In this document: positions 25,810 through 35,420 of the stretch, one piece after another
Numbering within the stretch: the stretch's first letter is position 1
How the letters are laid out: the number at the start of each line of letters is the position of its first letter
Assembly: GCF_011602365.1 (NCBI RefSeq)
Contig: NZ_JAAONZ010000011.1
Coordinates: 103,849 to 167,848, forward strand
From: Pseudomaricurvus hydrocarbonicus
Lineage (GTDB): Bacteria; Pseudomonadota; Gammaproteobacteria; Pseudomonadales; Cellvibrionaceae
Direction: 5' to 3'
DNA length: 64,000 nt
Notes under the pieces: generated by a model
Database searches by the model: none
What the model was told of the DNA's origin: nothing
The model's input: the letters and a program-made list of their open reading frames with translations, nothing else
Position numbers and translations under genes: made by a program

Positions 25810-27002
25810 TCGCGCCCTATGGTCCATTCATCAATCATATCTGCCCAGTCCTGCAACATGGCAGTTCTTTGCTCACGATACTCGGCTTTATTATATACCG
25901 CTCGAACACCTCGTTGTTCATGAGCAAGACTTTTCTCTATCCAATCGGTGTTGTACCCTGCTTCGTGTAAATGCGTACTTGCAGTACGGCGCAGGTCGTG
26001 AGGGCAAAATTTTTCAATAGATTTTCCATCTATTTGAGCCTGATCGTAGACTCGTTTTAATAGTATGTTTAATGTACTAGATGCCATTGATTTGCCTGAA
26101 CTATTACGAGAGGGGAATATATATTCAGAATCCATCGACCATGAATACAAAGTTTCAAAAAGTTCCAATGCTTGGCGGGAAAGATATACAACGTGATCTC
26201 GCCTCAACTTCATCCGCTCTTTCGGTATGATCCATCTTGCTTTCTTAAGGTCGATTTCAGACCAAGTAGCTTGGATTAACTCAGATTTTCTGACCATGGT
26301 CAGAAGTAACAATTTTAAAGCAGCTCTATATTGAGACGATGTATTAACTCGATCCAGGTATCGATACATTAACGCTATTTCTTTAGGTACCAACACTCGG
26401 TCTCGAGGCACTAAACGAACAATACTTGAGGGTCTTAGATTTGCAACCGGATTAGTTATGTTTTGACCACATTCAATAGCCCACTTGTAAACCAGGTTAA
26501 CAATATCACGAGTTACAAGTGCTGACGCGGGGACGCCACTGTTAACGATCCTATTAAATAATGCGCGAAAGTCTTCATGCATGATCTCAGACAACTGTAA
26601 CTTACCGATCGATGATTTTAGCTTGCTTTCATACATAATAATTCTATGTTTACGAGTTGACTCAGCCATTATATGTTTAGCCAACCATGCTTCAGCCCAT
26701 TCACTAAATGTACTTATATCATTCTTTCTAGTCTTGTTACGGTGTTTTTCTCTGGCGGGTGACATCCCCTCAGCAATCTTCCTTTTGGCTTCACCCAGAT
26801 GATCTCTGGCTTCAGCCAAAGAGATTCCACCATTGCCATATCGTCCAATGGTTAACGTCTCTTGACGCCCATTGATGGAATAGTTATATCTGAATGATAT
26901 CGTGCCTTTTGGAGTGACAGCCACATACAGACCATCTCTATCCTTGACCTTGTAGAGTTTTTCTTTTGGTTTTAAATGTCTAAGCTTGGTATCTGTCAAC
27001 AT
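25785..27002 (-). CDS. Tyrosine recombinase/integrase, P4 type
   Basis: 405 residues. The N-terminal DUF4102 arm-binding domain starts MLTDTKLRHLKPKEK. The catalytic core shows Arg in MVRKSELIQATW, HDLRRTASTH, His in LAHEQRG and Tyr in AVYNKAEY. The start at 27002 is chosen because GGGGGA lies 7 bases upstream; an ATG at 27017 would add five residues. The enzyme integrates and excises an island at an attachment site. No tRNA gene or clear att repeat is visible beside it, so the boundaries are undefined. Confidence 0.93.
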   Translation of the reverse strand: MLTDTKLRHLKPKEKLYKVKDRDGLYVAVTPKGTISFRYNYSINGRQETLTIGRYGNGGISLAEARDHLGEAKRKIAEGMSPAREKHRNKTRKNDISTFSEWAEAWLAKHIMAESTRKHRIIMYESKLKSSIGKLQLSEIMHEDFRALFNRIVNSGVPASALVTRDIVNLVYKWAIECGQNITNPVANLRPSSIVRLVPRDRVLVPKEIALMYRYLDRVNTSSQYRAALKLLLLTMVRKSELIQATWSEIDLKKARWIIPKERMKLRRDHVVYLSRQALELFETLYSWSMDSEYIFPSRNSSGKSMASSTLNILLKRVYDQAQIDGKSIEKFCPHDLRRTASTHLHEAGYNTDWIEKSLAHEQRGVRAVYNKAEYREQRTAMLQDWADMIDEWTIGRDQNSLPGR

Positions 27003-27042
27003 GATTTCATCCCCCATTGATAATTCAGGCTGATAATAAATT

Positions 27043-27071
27043 TGAGAATGTCTAAAGCCAGTACATTCTCA
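27043..27071. promoter_or_regulatory. Inverted repeat in the integrase upstream region
   Basis: TGAGAATGT-11-ACATTCTCA is a perfect 9-bp inverted repeat 41 bases before the integrase start, a plausible site for AlpA or the integrase itself. Confidence 0.4.
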
Positions 27072-27480
27072 CTACGTCCATTTAAATCAATCTGTATCGG
27101 ATAAACTCAATTAGAACTGTCTAATTCTGCAGACAAATACTCAGCCCTTTTTAAATTTTCTCCAGTCAAAAAATCAGACACCAAGACTTGTAACCGCTAA
27201 GTAAAGTCATATTGAATACGATACAAACTAAGTTGAAAATACCATTATAAATACCATTGAAAACTCTTGCTTGTGCGATTCTATAGATACCAGGGCTTGC
27301 CAGAAATAAAATTAAAAACCTATAAATAACAGTGACTTATTTAACCTTATTGCCTAAGTATTCCTACCTTTACAAATCAATAAATATTAGATGTCCTAAT
27401 GTTGATTAAGATTCTATAGTTTGCCTATTTCACATCGGGCTGGCAATCTGCGCGCATCATTCCAGTGTCCGAGATTTTTT
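27072..27480. other. AT-rich spacer right of the integrase
   Basis: No gene. Short direct repeats occur: AATACCATT twice within 27239-27258 and GATTCTATAG at 27277-27286 and 27410-27419. The position beside the integrase promoter is where an attachment site would be expected, but no partner copy was found at the left side of the island. Confidence 0.3.
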
Positions 27481-28104
27481 ATGTTGTTTTCCGTTTTTGC
27501 CCAGGGACTCATGCTCAGCTTTGGCCTTATCGTTACCATTGGAGCTCAGAACGCATTTGTCCTGCGCCAGGGGCTGCGCCGTGAGCATGTGGGAAGCGTC
27601 GTGGTATTTTGTGCCCTTGCCGATGCGGTGCTGATCGCTGTGGGTGTCATGGGCGTAGCCCAGCTCCTGGGGGAAAACCCGATCTTAACCCGGACACTGG
27701 CGCTGGCGGGCGCCACCTTCCTGGCCTTTTACGGTTGGCGTGCTCTACAGCGCGCTCGCGCGATGAACCAGCTGCAGGCGACTGAGGGTGAAGAGCGTCT
27801 CAGCCGGGGCGCGGTGGTCGCTCAGGCTGCCGTCTTTACCCTGCTCAACCCCCATGTGTACCTGGACTCGATACTGTTATTGGGCAGCATCGGCGCCCAA
27901 CACGCCATGCCAATGCGCGGTTTTTTTGTCATTGGCGCAAGTACGGCCAGTGCATTGTGGTTTGGGCTATTGGGGTTTGGTGCCCGTCGCTTGGCCCCCT
28001 GGCTGTCTAACCCGCGTGTATGGCCCATTCTCGATACCGTGATCGGCCTCACCATGTGGCTCCTGGCGGCCTTATTGATCCATAATGTTATCCGCAGTTT
28101 GTGA
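27481..28104 (+). CDS. LysE/ArgO family amino-acid exporter
   Basis: 207 residues from the ATG at 27481; the frame continues upstream to a TTG at 27421, but that part is not protein-like. About six hydrophobic segments; the family N-terminal signature GLMLSFGLIVTIGAQNAFVLR is spread over residues 8-28, and TLLNPHVYLDSILLLGSIGA matches the conserved NPH region. It exports basic amino acids or analogues through the inner membrane. The next gene, PaiB-like, starts 9 bases later and is probably co-transcribed. Confidence 0.9.
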   Translation: MLFSVFAQGLMLSFGLIVTIGAQNAFVLRQGLRREHVGSVVVFCALADAVLIAVGVMGVAQLLGENPILTRTLALAGATFLAFYGWRALQRARAMNQLQATEGEERLSRGAVVAQAAVFTLLNPHVYLDSILLLGSIGAQHAMPMRGFFVIGASTASALWFGLLGFGARRLAPWLSNPRVWPILDTVIGLTMWLLAALLIHNVIRSL

Positions 28105-28113
28105 GAATTTAAT

Positions 28114-28761
28114 ATGTACGTCCCAACTTATTTCCAGCTCAAAGAACGCGACGCTGTCTTCGAGTTGATCAAGTCTAACCCCCTTGGCACCTGGGTTTGC
28201 TGTGGCAATGACGGACTCATTGCCAATCACATACCCTTTTACCTCGACCCACACAAGGGCCCCTTCGGCACACTGATGGGGCACGTTGCCCGAACCAATT
28301 CGGTCTGGCAGGAACTGACCGACACCAGCTCGATTGTCAGTTTTCAGGGACCGCAAGCCTATATCTCCCCGCGCTGGTACTCCGGTAAACAGGAACATGG
28401 CAAAGTTGTTCCTACCTGGAATTATGCGGTGGCTCACGCCCACGGTGTCGCCAGGGTCATTGACGATCGCACCTGGATGCGAGACATGCTCAACCGACTA
28501 ACCAACGCCAATGAAGCAGACCAGCCGACGCCCTGGCAAGTCAGTGATGCTCCCGAAAACTACATTGAGCAGTTGATGCGTGCCATTGTCGGTATCGAAA
28601 TCCCCATCGACCGGTTAGAGGGCAATCTTAAGGCCAGCCAAAATAAATCTTTTCAGGATCAGAAAAATATCGCCGAAGGATTACAACAGCAATCGCGCCG
28701 AACAGACAATGAAATGGCTGCTCTGATGCAATCATCGGCTCTAAAGAACACGGCTGAGTAA
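28114..28761 (+). CDS. paiB: FMN-binding negative transcriptional regulator, PaiB family
   Basis: 215 residues with the PaiB pattern: MYVPTYFQLKERDAVFELI at the start, LIANHIPFYL, GHVARTNSVW, and FQGPQAYISPRWY followed by KVVPTWNY. The family has a split-barrel flavin-binding fold. The C-terminal 40 residues are Gln/Lys rich. It forms a probable two-gene operon with the LysE exporter, an arrangement that suggests shared control of amino-acid or amine export. Confidence 0.92.
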   Translation: MYVPTYFQLKERDAVFELIKSNPLGTWVCCGNDGLIANHIPFYLDPHKGPFGTLMGHVARTNSVWQELTDTSSIVSFQGPQAYISPRWYSGKQEHGKVVPTWNYAVAHAHGVARVIDDRTWMRDMLNRLTNANEADQPTPWQVSDAPENYIEQLMRAIVGIEIPIDRLEGNLKASQNKSFQDQKNIAEGLQQQSRRTDNEMAALMQSSALKNTAE

Positions 28762-28833
28762 TCAATTTTCACCAAGTCGTACAGCAAAGGGCAAACAATA
28801 AAGTTCATCCTCCAGGAGACAGCAGTAGAAAGT

Positions 28834-28860
28834 ATAAAAAAGCCAGCTTTGCAGCTGGCT
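28834..28860 (-). terminator. Rho-independent terminator of TonB receptor 3
   Basis: AGCCAGCT and AGCTGGCT form an 8-bp stem with a 4-base loop, followed by six T on the minus strand, 28 bases after the receptor stop. Confidence 0.9.
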
Positions 28861-28888
28861 AAACACCGTACATAAACATGCACAACAA

Positions 28889-31363
28889 TCAATTGACTCC
28901 AAAGTTGTAACGAACATTCACTCCGATCTCACGCTGGGCGTTTACCTGAGTGCTGTAATAGCCCGAATCCCCCAGATAATTGGCCAAGGTTCCCCCTGCC
29001 CCGTACTGCAGGTCTTCCAACGTGGTGACGGTTTGTTCATCCAGTGCATTTTTTGCGAACAGTTGAATGTCCCAACGCCCTTCAATATCACGCACCCCGA
29101 CAAACAGGTTAAGCAGACCATAATTGTCGATTTGTGTGCGCAAATGCTTGTTGTCATTTTCAGGGTAATAGGAATACATCCCGCGGATATAGCCCTCCAT
29201 GGTGTCATTAAACCCGGTGACATATTCAGTCCTGATTGTCGCAGTCCAGTCCGGTGTACTGCTGGCAGAGGCTCCCGTATCACACACAGCGACCTGGTAA
29301 CTGGCATTCAGGCTCGCCGGCAGAAAATCGGGTTGCCCATCAAGATTGCCATCGTTACAAGGCACGGGATCTTTTAACTCGCTGTTACTCCAGCTGAACA
29401 CACCCGACACCACCCAATTCGGTAAAATCTGGAAGCTGGCATCAAGGTCAATTCCCTGAACAACAGCATCGGCATTGGAGGTAAAACGAAAAGCCTCAAC
29501 CCCATTGGTTCCAAAATATTGCGTCGACGGTGAATAATACAAATAATTTTCGAAACTCTGGTAATAATACGCCGCATTAATACGACCGCGCCCACCCATA
29601 AAATCAAGTTTTAAACCGGCCTCATAGGAAATTGAGGTTTCATTTTCCCTGGCACCCACCAGCTTTTCCATATTCGTATCCGGGTTGGGCAGGGGATTAA
29701 TCCCCAGCGTATCCATTGGCGCTGGGCGGAAAGCCGTGCCCACATTGAGGTAAGACATAAAGGCATCATTAAAGCGATGGGATAGCGAAAGGTTCCAGAT
29801 CAGTTCATCACTGTCCTGCTCCAGATCATTCAGCAATAATCCCGCCGCCTCGGTTCTGCTCCAACTGCGGCTGTGAATCTGCCGGATCCCTGCAGACACC
29901 TCGGTATCCACGGCTGGATACAGAGTCAGATTGGCAAATGCCGAAATCTCTTCCGCACCATTTGGACGGTGGATTGAATTTGTCCAAATATACGCGCCTG
30001 TGTCTGGATTCGGGTTAGCAAATGCCAAAAACGAACTAAAGTCAGCACTCAATATGGTATTGGAATCCAGGTCGACCACAACGTCCTGGCTTTGATAAAA
30101 CACACCGAAGGTATAATCAATAAAATCTTTATAAGGCTCTTCAAGGCTTATGCGGAGCTCATGACTGTCCTGCTTGCGGGAAATATCCAATTGTTGAAAC
30201 CACTCATCCTGCTGTATTGCCTGACTGCCCAGAAACGGAAAAGAGCCACCAGCTGATGAATAGATATAATTAATCTCATCACTGGGCGCATTCGAGTCAG
30301 TCTTATAATCACTGAGAGAACCCACATATGACAGCACATGACCACCGACCAGCCAATTGAGATTCAAAGTCGTCGCTTCATTGACATTTTTAATCTTGGA
30401 AGGAGTGGCCGCCAAGCCCTGCCGATCCTTGGCCTGAATCACACCAAAGTCATGGTGAGGCAACCTTGTTGCATCATTGAAACCGGAGAATTGCGTGAAT
30501 GACAGCAGGTCTTTTGAGATGCGCTGAAACATCAGTTTACCATCGAGATTTTCAAGCGGCTCAAACCCCAGGGTTGCCCGAAAGCCTTTAATGTCTGAGT
30601 CTGGATCGGCATCATTAAACAAGCTGTTCACCTGATTGACTTCGTTTTCGTCAAGAACAGCCGCCAATCGAAGTCCCGCTTTACCTTCTATCAGAGGAAT
30701 ATTGATTGCACCCTGATAATTCGAAGCCCCTTGATCAGTGGCCGTGCCGTTAAGATAGCCTTCAAACTCATTCAGATTTACATCCCGGGTTGTGACGGTG
30801 ATGGCGCCAGACGGAGCAGAGCGGCCTCGCAGGGTACCCTGCGGACCCCTGAGAACTTCCACCTGACTGACATCAAACACCTGGGTGAAAATATGATTTG
30901 ATTCAACCGGTGCATCATTCAGATAGAACTCCACAGTGGGCGAGACATTCGATTCCACCGTAAAGTTTACACCGCGCATACTGGCCGACGTCGTATAGCC
31001 ATTCGACCCACTTTCAAGACTGATGCCCGGAACAACACTTTCCATATCCTCAAAGTTGAGAATATTCAGATCCTGAAAAGTATCCGCACTGACAGCATTG
31101 ACGGTTTGCGGTACATCCTGAAGGCTTTCAAACTTACGCCGAGCCGTAACCACCACCTCTTCCAACACCATTGAGTACTGGCTGCCAGCATCACGCTGAG
31201 GGCCGGGTTCTTCCGCAGCAACCACGGTAAAAGCGGGAAGCACAAACGCCAGGCCCAAACTTTGTAAAACACATTGATAAATAGAATTTCGCGTTATGAC
31301 ATTTTGATTCGCTTTGCGAACAGATTTGAAAATCTGACATCTCTCGGTTTTTAAGCCCATCAT
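28889..31363 (-). CDS. TonB-dependent outer-membrane receptor 3
   Basis: 824 residues: a long n-region and hydrophobic core ending near FTVVAAEE, TonB-box-like MVLEEVVVTARRKFESLQDV, plug motif VEVLRGPQGTLRGRSAPSG, and a barrel ending NVRYNFGVN. A Met at the second codon is an alternative start. It lies 160 bases downstream of the PQQ dehydrogenase gene on the same strand and likely imports the substrate of the P450/PQQ module at 31524-35279; that link is inferred from order and strand. Confidence 0.93.
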   Translation of the reverse strand: MMGLKTERCQIFKSVRKANQNVITRNSIYQCVLQSLGLAFVLPAFTVVAAEEPGPQRDAGSQYSMVLEEVVVTARRKFESLQDVPQTVNAVSADTFQDLNILNFEDMESVVPGISLESGSNGYTTSASMRGVNFTVESNVSPTVEFYLNDAPVESNHIFTQVFDVSQVEVLRGPQGTLRGRSAPSGAITVTTRDVNLNEFEGYLNGTATDQGASNYQGAINIPLIEGKAGLRLAAVLDENEVNQVNSLFNDADPDSDIKGFRATLGFEPLENLDGKLMFQRISKDLLSFTQFSGFNDATRLPHHDFGVIQAKDRQGLAATPSKIKNVNEATTLNLNWLVGGHVLSYVGSLSDYKTDSNAPSDEINYIYSSAGGSFPFLGSQAIQQDEWFQQLDISRKQDSHELRISLEEPYKDFIDYTFGVFYQSQDVVVDLDSNTILSADFSSFLAFANPNPDTGAYIWTNSIHRPNGAEEISAFANLTLYPAVDTEVSAGIRQIHSRSWSRTEAAGLLLNDLEQDSDELIWNLSLSHRFNDAFMSYLNVGTAFRPAPMDTLGINPLPNPDTNMEKLVGARENETSISYEAGLKLDFMGGRGRINAAYYYQSFENYLYYSPSTQYFGTNGVEAFRFTSNADAVVQGIDLDASFQILPNWVVSGVFSWSNSELKDPVPCNDGNLDGQPDFLPASLNASYQVAVCDTGASASSTPDWTATIRTEYVTGFNDTMEGYIRGMYSYYPENDNKHLRTQIDNYGLLNLFVGVRDIEGRWDIQLFAKNALDEQTVTTLEDLQYGAGGTLANYLGDSGYYSTQVNAQREIGVNVRYNFGVN

Positions 31364-31523
31364 TCAATTCTCTTATTAATTATTATCTGAAGAAGTCGAA
31401 ACCTGTAAACCCTTCTGTATTTTTAATTTTTCTGAATACCTCCATACACATCAACTGCTCATGTCACCCTCCCCATCCTCACAATATGTGGGTCGATTCT
31501 GGACGGTTTAACCGGCACCGTGA

Positions 31524-33446
31524 CTATCGTGGTAATTTAAAAGCGATGACCGAATCTCCCAGTTCCGGAGCCCACATGCTGTGTCCGCCTGCCGCTACCA
31601 CTACGTATTGTTCACCTGCGTATTCATAGGTGATCGGTGTTGAGTTAGCCGAAGCCGGCAGCTCTTGCGACCAAAGTGTTTTTCCGGTTTTGAGGTCGAA
31701 CGCTCTGAATTTAAAATCCGATGCAAATCCCAGAAAGACAATGCCGCCTGCCGTCACCAGTGGCGCACCGCCGCCCGGAGTGCCCAATTCCAGAGGAATT
31801 GGTACCGGGGCCAGTTTTTCAATGCTGCCGAGCGGAACTTCCCAAAGAATTTCTTTTTTCACCAGATCAACTGCTGTCAATTTGGACCAGGGCGGTGCGG
31901 AACAGGGAGCCCCCAGTGGCGACAAGAACGGTTTGATTGTGGTTACATAGGCGCTGCCGCTATTGCTGAAAGTAAAACCCGCAGATAAGTCCGCATGTCC
32001 CTTACTGGTATCCTGAGCTGCTGTAACCGCCTCCCGCTTCTGATGCGTGACAATCAAAGGGACGGTATTGGCGGGTACGACCATGATGTTACTTTGTGGA
32101 TCGTAAGCACCGCCGCCCCAGTTGGGACCACCGGAAGGTGCTGGTTGATAGATGGTGCCCTTCTCACTGGGGGGCGTATAAATGGGTCCGGTCACGAGTT
32201 TCTCCGCTTCACGGCGACACAACCATTCATCAATCGGGGTAAAGCCCCAGGCATCATCCGGTGTAAAGCCCTGTGCCGATACCGCGGGCATACCCACGGG
32301 AAATGGCTGGGTGGGCGACAGTTGCTCCCCGGCTACTGCGCCGCCTTGCGGAACCGGTCTTTCTTCAACAGGCACTAAAGGTTCGCCAGTTTGGCGATTG
32401 AAAATAAAAATCAAACCCTGTTTGGTATTTTGAACCAGTGCCGGAACCAACTTGCCGTTGTGCGGGTAATCAATCAGCATGCCTGCGGTCGGAATGTCGT
32501 AATCCCAGACATCGTGATGCACCAATTGGAAATGCCAAACCACCTTCCCCGTGCGGCCTTGCAGAGCCACTACCGAATCGGTGTAGAGATTATCGCCAGG
32601 GCGTTCACCCCCATAAAAATCAATCGAAGGACTGGTGGTTGGCAGATACACCAAATCCAGGGTTTCATCCACCACCATCCCCGACCATACATTGCCGCCG
32701 CCATTCAGCGGCGCGCCGTCTTGCCAGGTTGCCAAGGCTGGATTTTCCGGACTGCGCGGAAGCGGATCAAATGACCACAGCGGCTTACCGTTACGGGCAT
32801 CAAAGGCCAACACTCTGCCGCTGGGCGCATCCAGCCGCTGGTTATCCATCACACTGGATCCCACCACCACCACATCATTGACAATGGCCGGTCGCGACAA
32901 GGCAGACACCTCTCCGGGAATCAACATGGGTTTACTCGCTTCCATCTGGACCACACCCTGTTCGCCAAAACCGTCACAGGGCTTGCCACTAACAGCGTCA
33001 AGCGCGATCAAACGGTAGTCCGACGTCCCTAAAAACAGACGGGTGTTGCACTGTTGAGCAGGCTCTGCCTGCTCGTCCGTCCAAACCGACACACCTCTGC
33101 ACTTGTTGGTCGTGCTTGGCGGACTTTTGGGATCGTAGACCCAGCGTTGGTTACCGGTTGCCGGATCCAGCGCCATCACCTTGCGAGTTACACTGCAGAC
33201 AATCAGGTTGTCTCCCACCAGCACTGGTGTATCCTGAAATGCGGTCAGGCCGGGATCGGCGGGGATATCCCCGGTGTGGTATTCCCACGCTATTTCCAGG
33301 TCAGACACATTGGCGGTCGAAATCTGTTTAAGGTTTGAATATTTTGCCCCGTAATTTCGTTCTTGCGTATCCGCATGAACAACCACAGACGGCATTCCTG
33401 CAAGTACCATTAGCAGCAAGACGAAGGCTCTGTGTATCTTATGCAT
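31524..33446 (-). CDS. PQQ-dependent dehydrogenase (quinoprotein), periplasmic
   Basis: 640 residues with a signal peptide ending near VVHADTQ, then an eight-bladed propeller: IAWEYHTGDIPAD, LDPATGNQRWVYDP, FDARNGKPLWSFDP, HHDVWDYDIP, and the late PSGGPNWGGGAYDP. It lacks the five-helix membrane domain of glucose dehydrogenase, so it resembles soluble quinate/alcohol-type quinoproteins. It oxidises an alcohol or polyol in the periplasm and passes electrons to cytochromes or quinone. No PQQ biosynthesis genes are in the window. It probably acts on alcohols from the adjacent P450 or taken up by receptor 3. Confidence 0.92.
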   Translation of the reverse strand: MHKIHRAFVLLLMVLAGMPSVVVHADTQERNYGAKYSNLKQISTANVSDLEIAWEYHTGDIPADPGLTAFQDTPVLVGDNLIVCSVTRKVMALDPATGNQRWVYDPKSPPSTTNKCRGVSVWTDEQAEPAQQCNTRLFLGTSDYRLIALDAVSGKPCDGFGEQGVVQMEASKPMLIPGEVSALSRPAIVNDVVVVGSSVMDNQRLDAPSGRVLAFDARNGKPLWSFDPLPRSPENPALATWQDGAPLNGGGNVWSGMVVDETLDLVYLPTTSPSIDFYGGERPGDNLYTDSVVALQGRTGKVVWHFQLVHHDVWDYDIPTAGMLIDYPHNGKLVPALVQNTKQGLIFIFNRQTGEPLVPVEERPVPQGGAVAGEQLSPTQPFPVGMPAVSAQGFTPDDAWGFTPIDEWLCRREAEKLVTGPIYTPPSEKGTIYQPAPSGGPNWGGGAYDPQSNIMVVPANTVPLIVTHQKREAVTAAQDTSKGHADLSAGFTFSNSGSAYVTTIKPFLSPLGAPCSAPPWSKLTAVDLVKKEILWEVPLGSIEKLAPVPIPLELGTPGGGAPLVTAGGIVFLGFASDFKFRAFDLKTGKTLWSQELPASANSTPITYEYAGEQYVVVAAGGHSMWAPELGDSVIAFKLPR

Positions 33447-33462
33447 GGATTTCTGGACTCAT

Positions 33463-33609
33463 TTATTGTGGTAACCAACCCCATTCACCAAGCTGTGCTA
33501 ACACCGCATCAACTTTTTCTAAACGGGGGTCCTGTAGATCGGGTTTGCCATCGAATCGATACCGGGTTACTGCTGAACGCACGCAAAAATACAGGCGCTC
33601 ATCCAGCAA
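33463..33609 (-). CDS. Possible small gene or gene remnant between P450 and PQQ dehydrogenase
   Basis: 48 codons from a TTG at 33609 to the TAA at 33463. The sequence looks like real protein: LDERLYFCVRSAVTRYRFDG followed by KPDLQDPRLEKVDAVLAQLG and GWLPQ. There is no good start or ribosome site, so it may be the tail of a lost protein. It would lie inside the ferredoxin-P450-PQQ operon. Confidence 0.35.
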   Translation of the reverse strand: MLDERLYFCVRSAVTRYRFDGKPDLQDPRLEKVDAVLAQLGEWGWLPQ

Positions 33610-33622
33610 GCCACCGCAAGCT

Positions 33623-34897
33623 TTAATGACCTTCCAATTGCAGATACAGGTTATCCAACCCTCGAATAATGAAAGAAGGTTCAAACTGGTATTGACGGGC
33701 ACCCGGCTCGCCATGCTTTTCGGTAGAAATTTTGATCGAGGAGGTATGATCAAAGAAACAATTCAGAATGGTGGTCACTTCAGCCCTGGCCAGCGGTGCA
33801 CCAGCACAGGTGTGGGACCCACGTCCAAAGGCGATATGTTCGCGGATGCCCGGGCGCTTGAGTTTAAATTCACTGGCGTCATCTCCCCAGCGGCGCGGAT
33901 CGCGATTGGCGGCAGCCAGCGCTACGATGACTTGTTTACCTGCCGGGATTTTAACCTCACCGACCATCGTATCCCGACGCGCTACACGATGAGTGGCTTT
34001 GGACGAACCTTCGAGTCTGAGCACTTCCTCAATCATCCAGGGAATTAGTTTGCGGTCTTCACGCAGCTGTTGTTGTAGGCCCGGCACGTCCACGATGTAA
34101 CGCATGGCATTTCCCAACAACTTGGCGCTGGTATCCTGGCCTGCCGCAAACATAAACACTGCCAGCTTCACGAGTTCCAGAATGTCCGGCGTGGCCCCGT
34201 CCGGGTATTGGGTCGTGATCAGTTCCGACAACAAATCGCTGCCCGGGTTGGCAGCCCGCTCTTCGAGATAGCGGTAAAAGAAACCTCCCATAAACTCCAG
34301 CGTGGACATGTCAGTGGGGCTGTCGGGGTTTTCAATACTGCCCACAGTCTGCCCCTGTGCAATGTGTTCTTCAAATAAGGCTCGATCCGCCGGTGGTACG
34401 CCCAACAAATCAGCAATGACCATGGTCACATAGGGTGTCGCAATCTGATTGACCAGTTCACAACCGCCCTGCTCAACCACGCCTCTGACCATTTCGTCAG
34501 CGTATGACTGCATGAACACCTCATTGGCTTTCAGGCGCGACGGTGTAAACATACGACTGATCAAGGACCGAACGTTGGTGTGACGGAGGTCATCAAACGT
34601 CACCACCAGATCACCGCCAACGTATTTGTCCCGATTGGCCTCAAGCGCCTGATTAATATCATCGCCCTGCGGCTCAAACGGCAGAGGGAATGCAGAGCTG
34701 GCCAGCGAGTTGAGTGATGAAAAGTCGGTGGGATTACGCAAGATCTCCACACACTCCTGAAACCCGCTCACCAGCAGGCAATCATGAGTTTCCAACTGAC
34801 AAATTGGCCCACGTGGGCGCATCTCTTCGAAATACTGATAGGGATCCATCAGCACGGTAGGGTCTGTAAAATAATCTCGCTCTTTAGGCTGGGTCAT
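33623..34897 (-). CDS. Cytochrome P450
   Basis: 424 residues from the ATG at 34897 (a TTG at 34927 is an upstream alternative). I-helix FMFAAGQDTSAKLLG near residue 240, ExxR in EEVLRLEGSSK near 278, and heme loop IAFGRGSHTCAGAPLAR with Cys near 350. It is a soluble class I enzyme needing a ferredoxin, and the [2Fe-2S] ferredoxin gene lies directly upstream. The family includes terpene and steroid hydroxylases; the substrate cannot be read. Likely controlled by the divergent TetR at 35577. Confidence 0.95.
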   Translation of the reverse strand: MTQPKERDYFTDPTVLMDPYQYFEEMRPRGPICQLETHDCLLVSGFQECVEILRNPTDFSSLNSLASSAFPLPFEPQGDDINQALEANRDKYVGGDLVVTFDDLRHTNVRSLISRMFTPSRLKANEVFMQSYADEMVRGVVEQGGCELVNQIATPYVTMVIADLLGVPPADRALFEEHIAQGQTVGSIENPDSPTDMSTLEFMGGFFYRYLEERAANPGSDLLSELITTQYPDGATPDILELVKLAVFMFAAGQDTSAKLLGNAMRYIVDVPGLQQQLREDRKLIPWMIEEVLRLEGSSKATHRVARRDTMVGEVKIPAGKQVIVALAAANRDPRRWGDDASEFKLKRPGIREHIAFGRGSHTCAGAPLARAEVTTILNCFFDHTSSIKISTEKHGEPGARQYQFEPSFIIRGLDNLYLQLEGH

Positions 34898-34961
34898 GAT
34901 TTTTTCACTCGCTATATTTATTATCAAATGGAGATCCGGGGGTTACCACAACTTGCGGAGA

Positions 34962-35279
34962 CTACTCTTCGGGTGCGATTTGCGTCTGCATACCGTCCAT
35001 CGCGGCCGTCAGCCGCACCTGACACGCTAAACGGGAGTTTTCCCGATAGGATTCAGAAACTTCCAGCAGAGCAACTTCATCTTCGGTTTTGGGGGGCAAT
35101 TTATCGAGATATGCATCCTCGATGTACACGTGACAGGTCGCGCAAGAGCACACGCCCCCACACAATGCCAGTAAATCCGCCACACCGGCGTCGGTGATTG
35201 CCTGCATCAAGGTGTTACCGGAATTGATTTCAATGGTCTGCTTGTGTGCCTGCCGGTCTGTGACATAAACATTGGCCAT
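34962..35279 (-). CDS. [2Fe-2S] ferredoxin, P450 redox partner (putidaredoxin type)
   Basis: 105 residues. The cluster-binding loop is CGGVCSCATCHVYI, giving the Cx5Cx2C pattern (plus one extra Cys), with the fourth Cys in RLACQVRL. It transfers single electrons from a flavin reductase to the P450 encoded 64 bases downstream. No ferredoxin reductase gene is present in the cluster, so one must be supplied from elsewhere. First gene of the operon, facing the TetR operators. Confidence 0.95.
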   Translation of the reverse strand: MANVYVTDRQAHKQTIEINSGNTLMQAITDAGVADLLALCGGVCSCATCHVYIEDAYLDKLPPKTEDEVALLEVSESYRENSRLACQVRLTAAMDGMQTQIAPEE

Positions 35280-35420
35280 ATGTGCATACTCCTGAATGAG
35301 TGGTTGTTATTCACCAAATTCCTGCTACGAGTGAAGAGCTCCTGCTGTGACTGACGCGGACCCTAGTCTTACTCTCAGGATTGAGGCAAGATGCTCGTTG
35401 ACCAAACACCTCACTCTTAT

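Noticed and set aside
27072..27480. tRNA gene or att core next to the integrase
   Set aside because: No cloverleaf or T-loop sequence could be found, and the short direct repeats have no matching copy at the other side of the island.
33335..34048. 237-codon plus-strand frame opposite the P450 gene
   Set aside because: Antisense to a P450 with all its motifs; translation has no recognisable domain.
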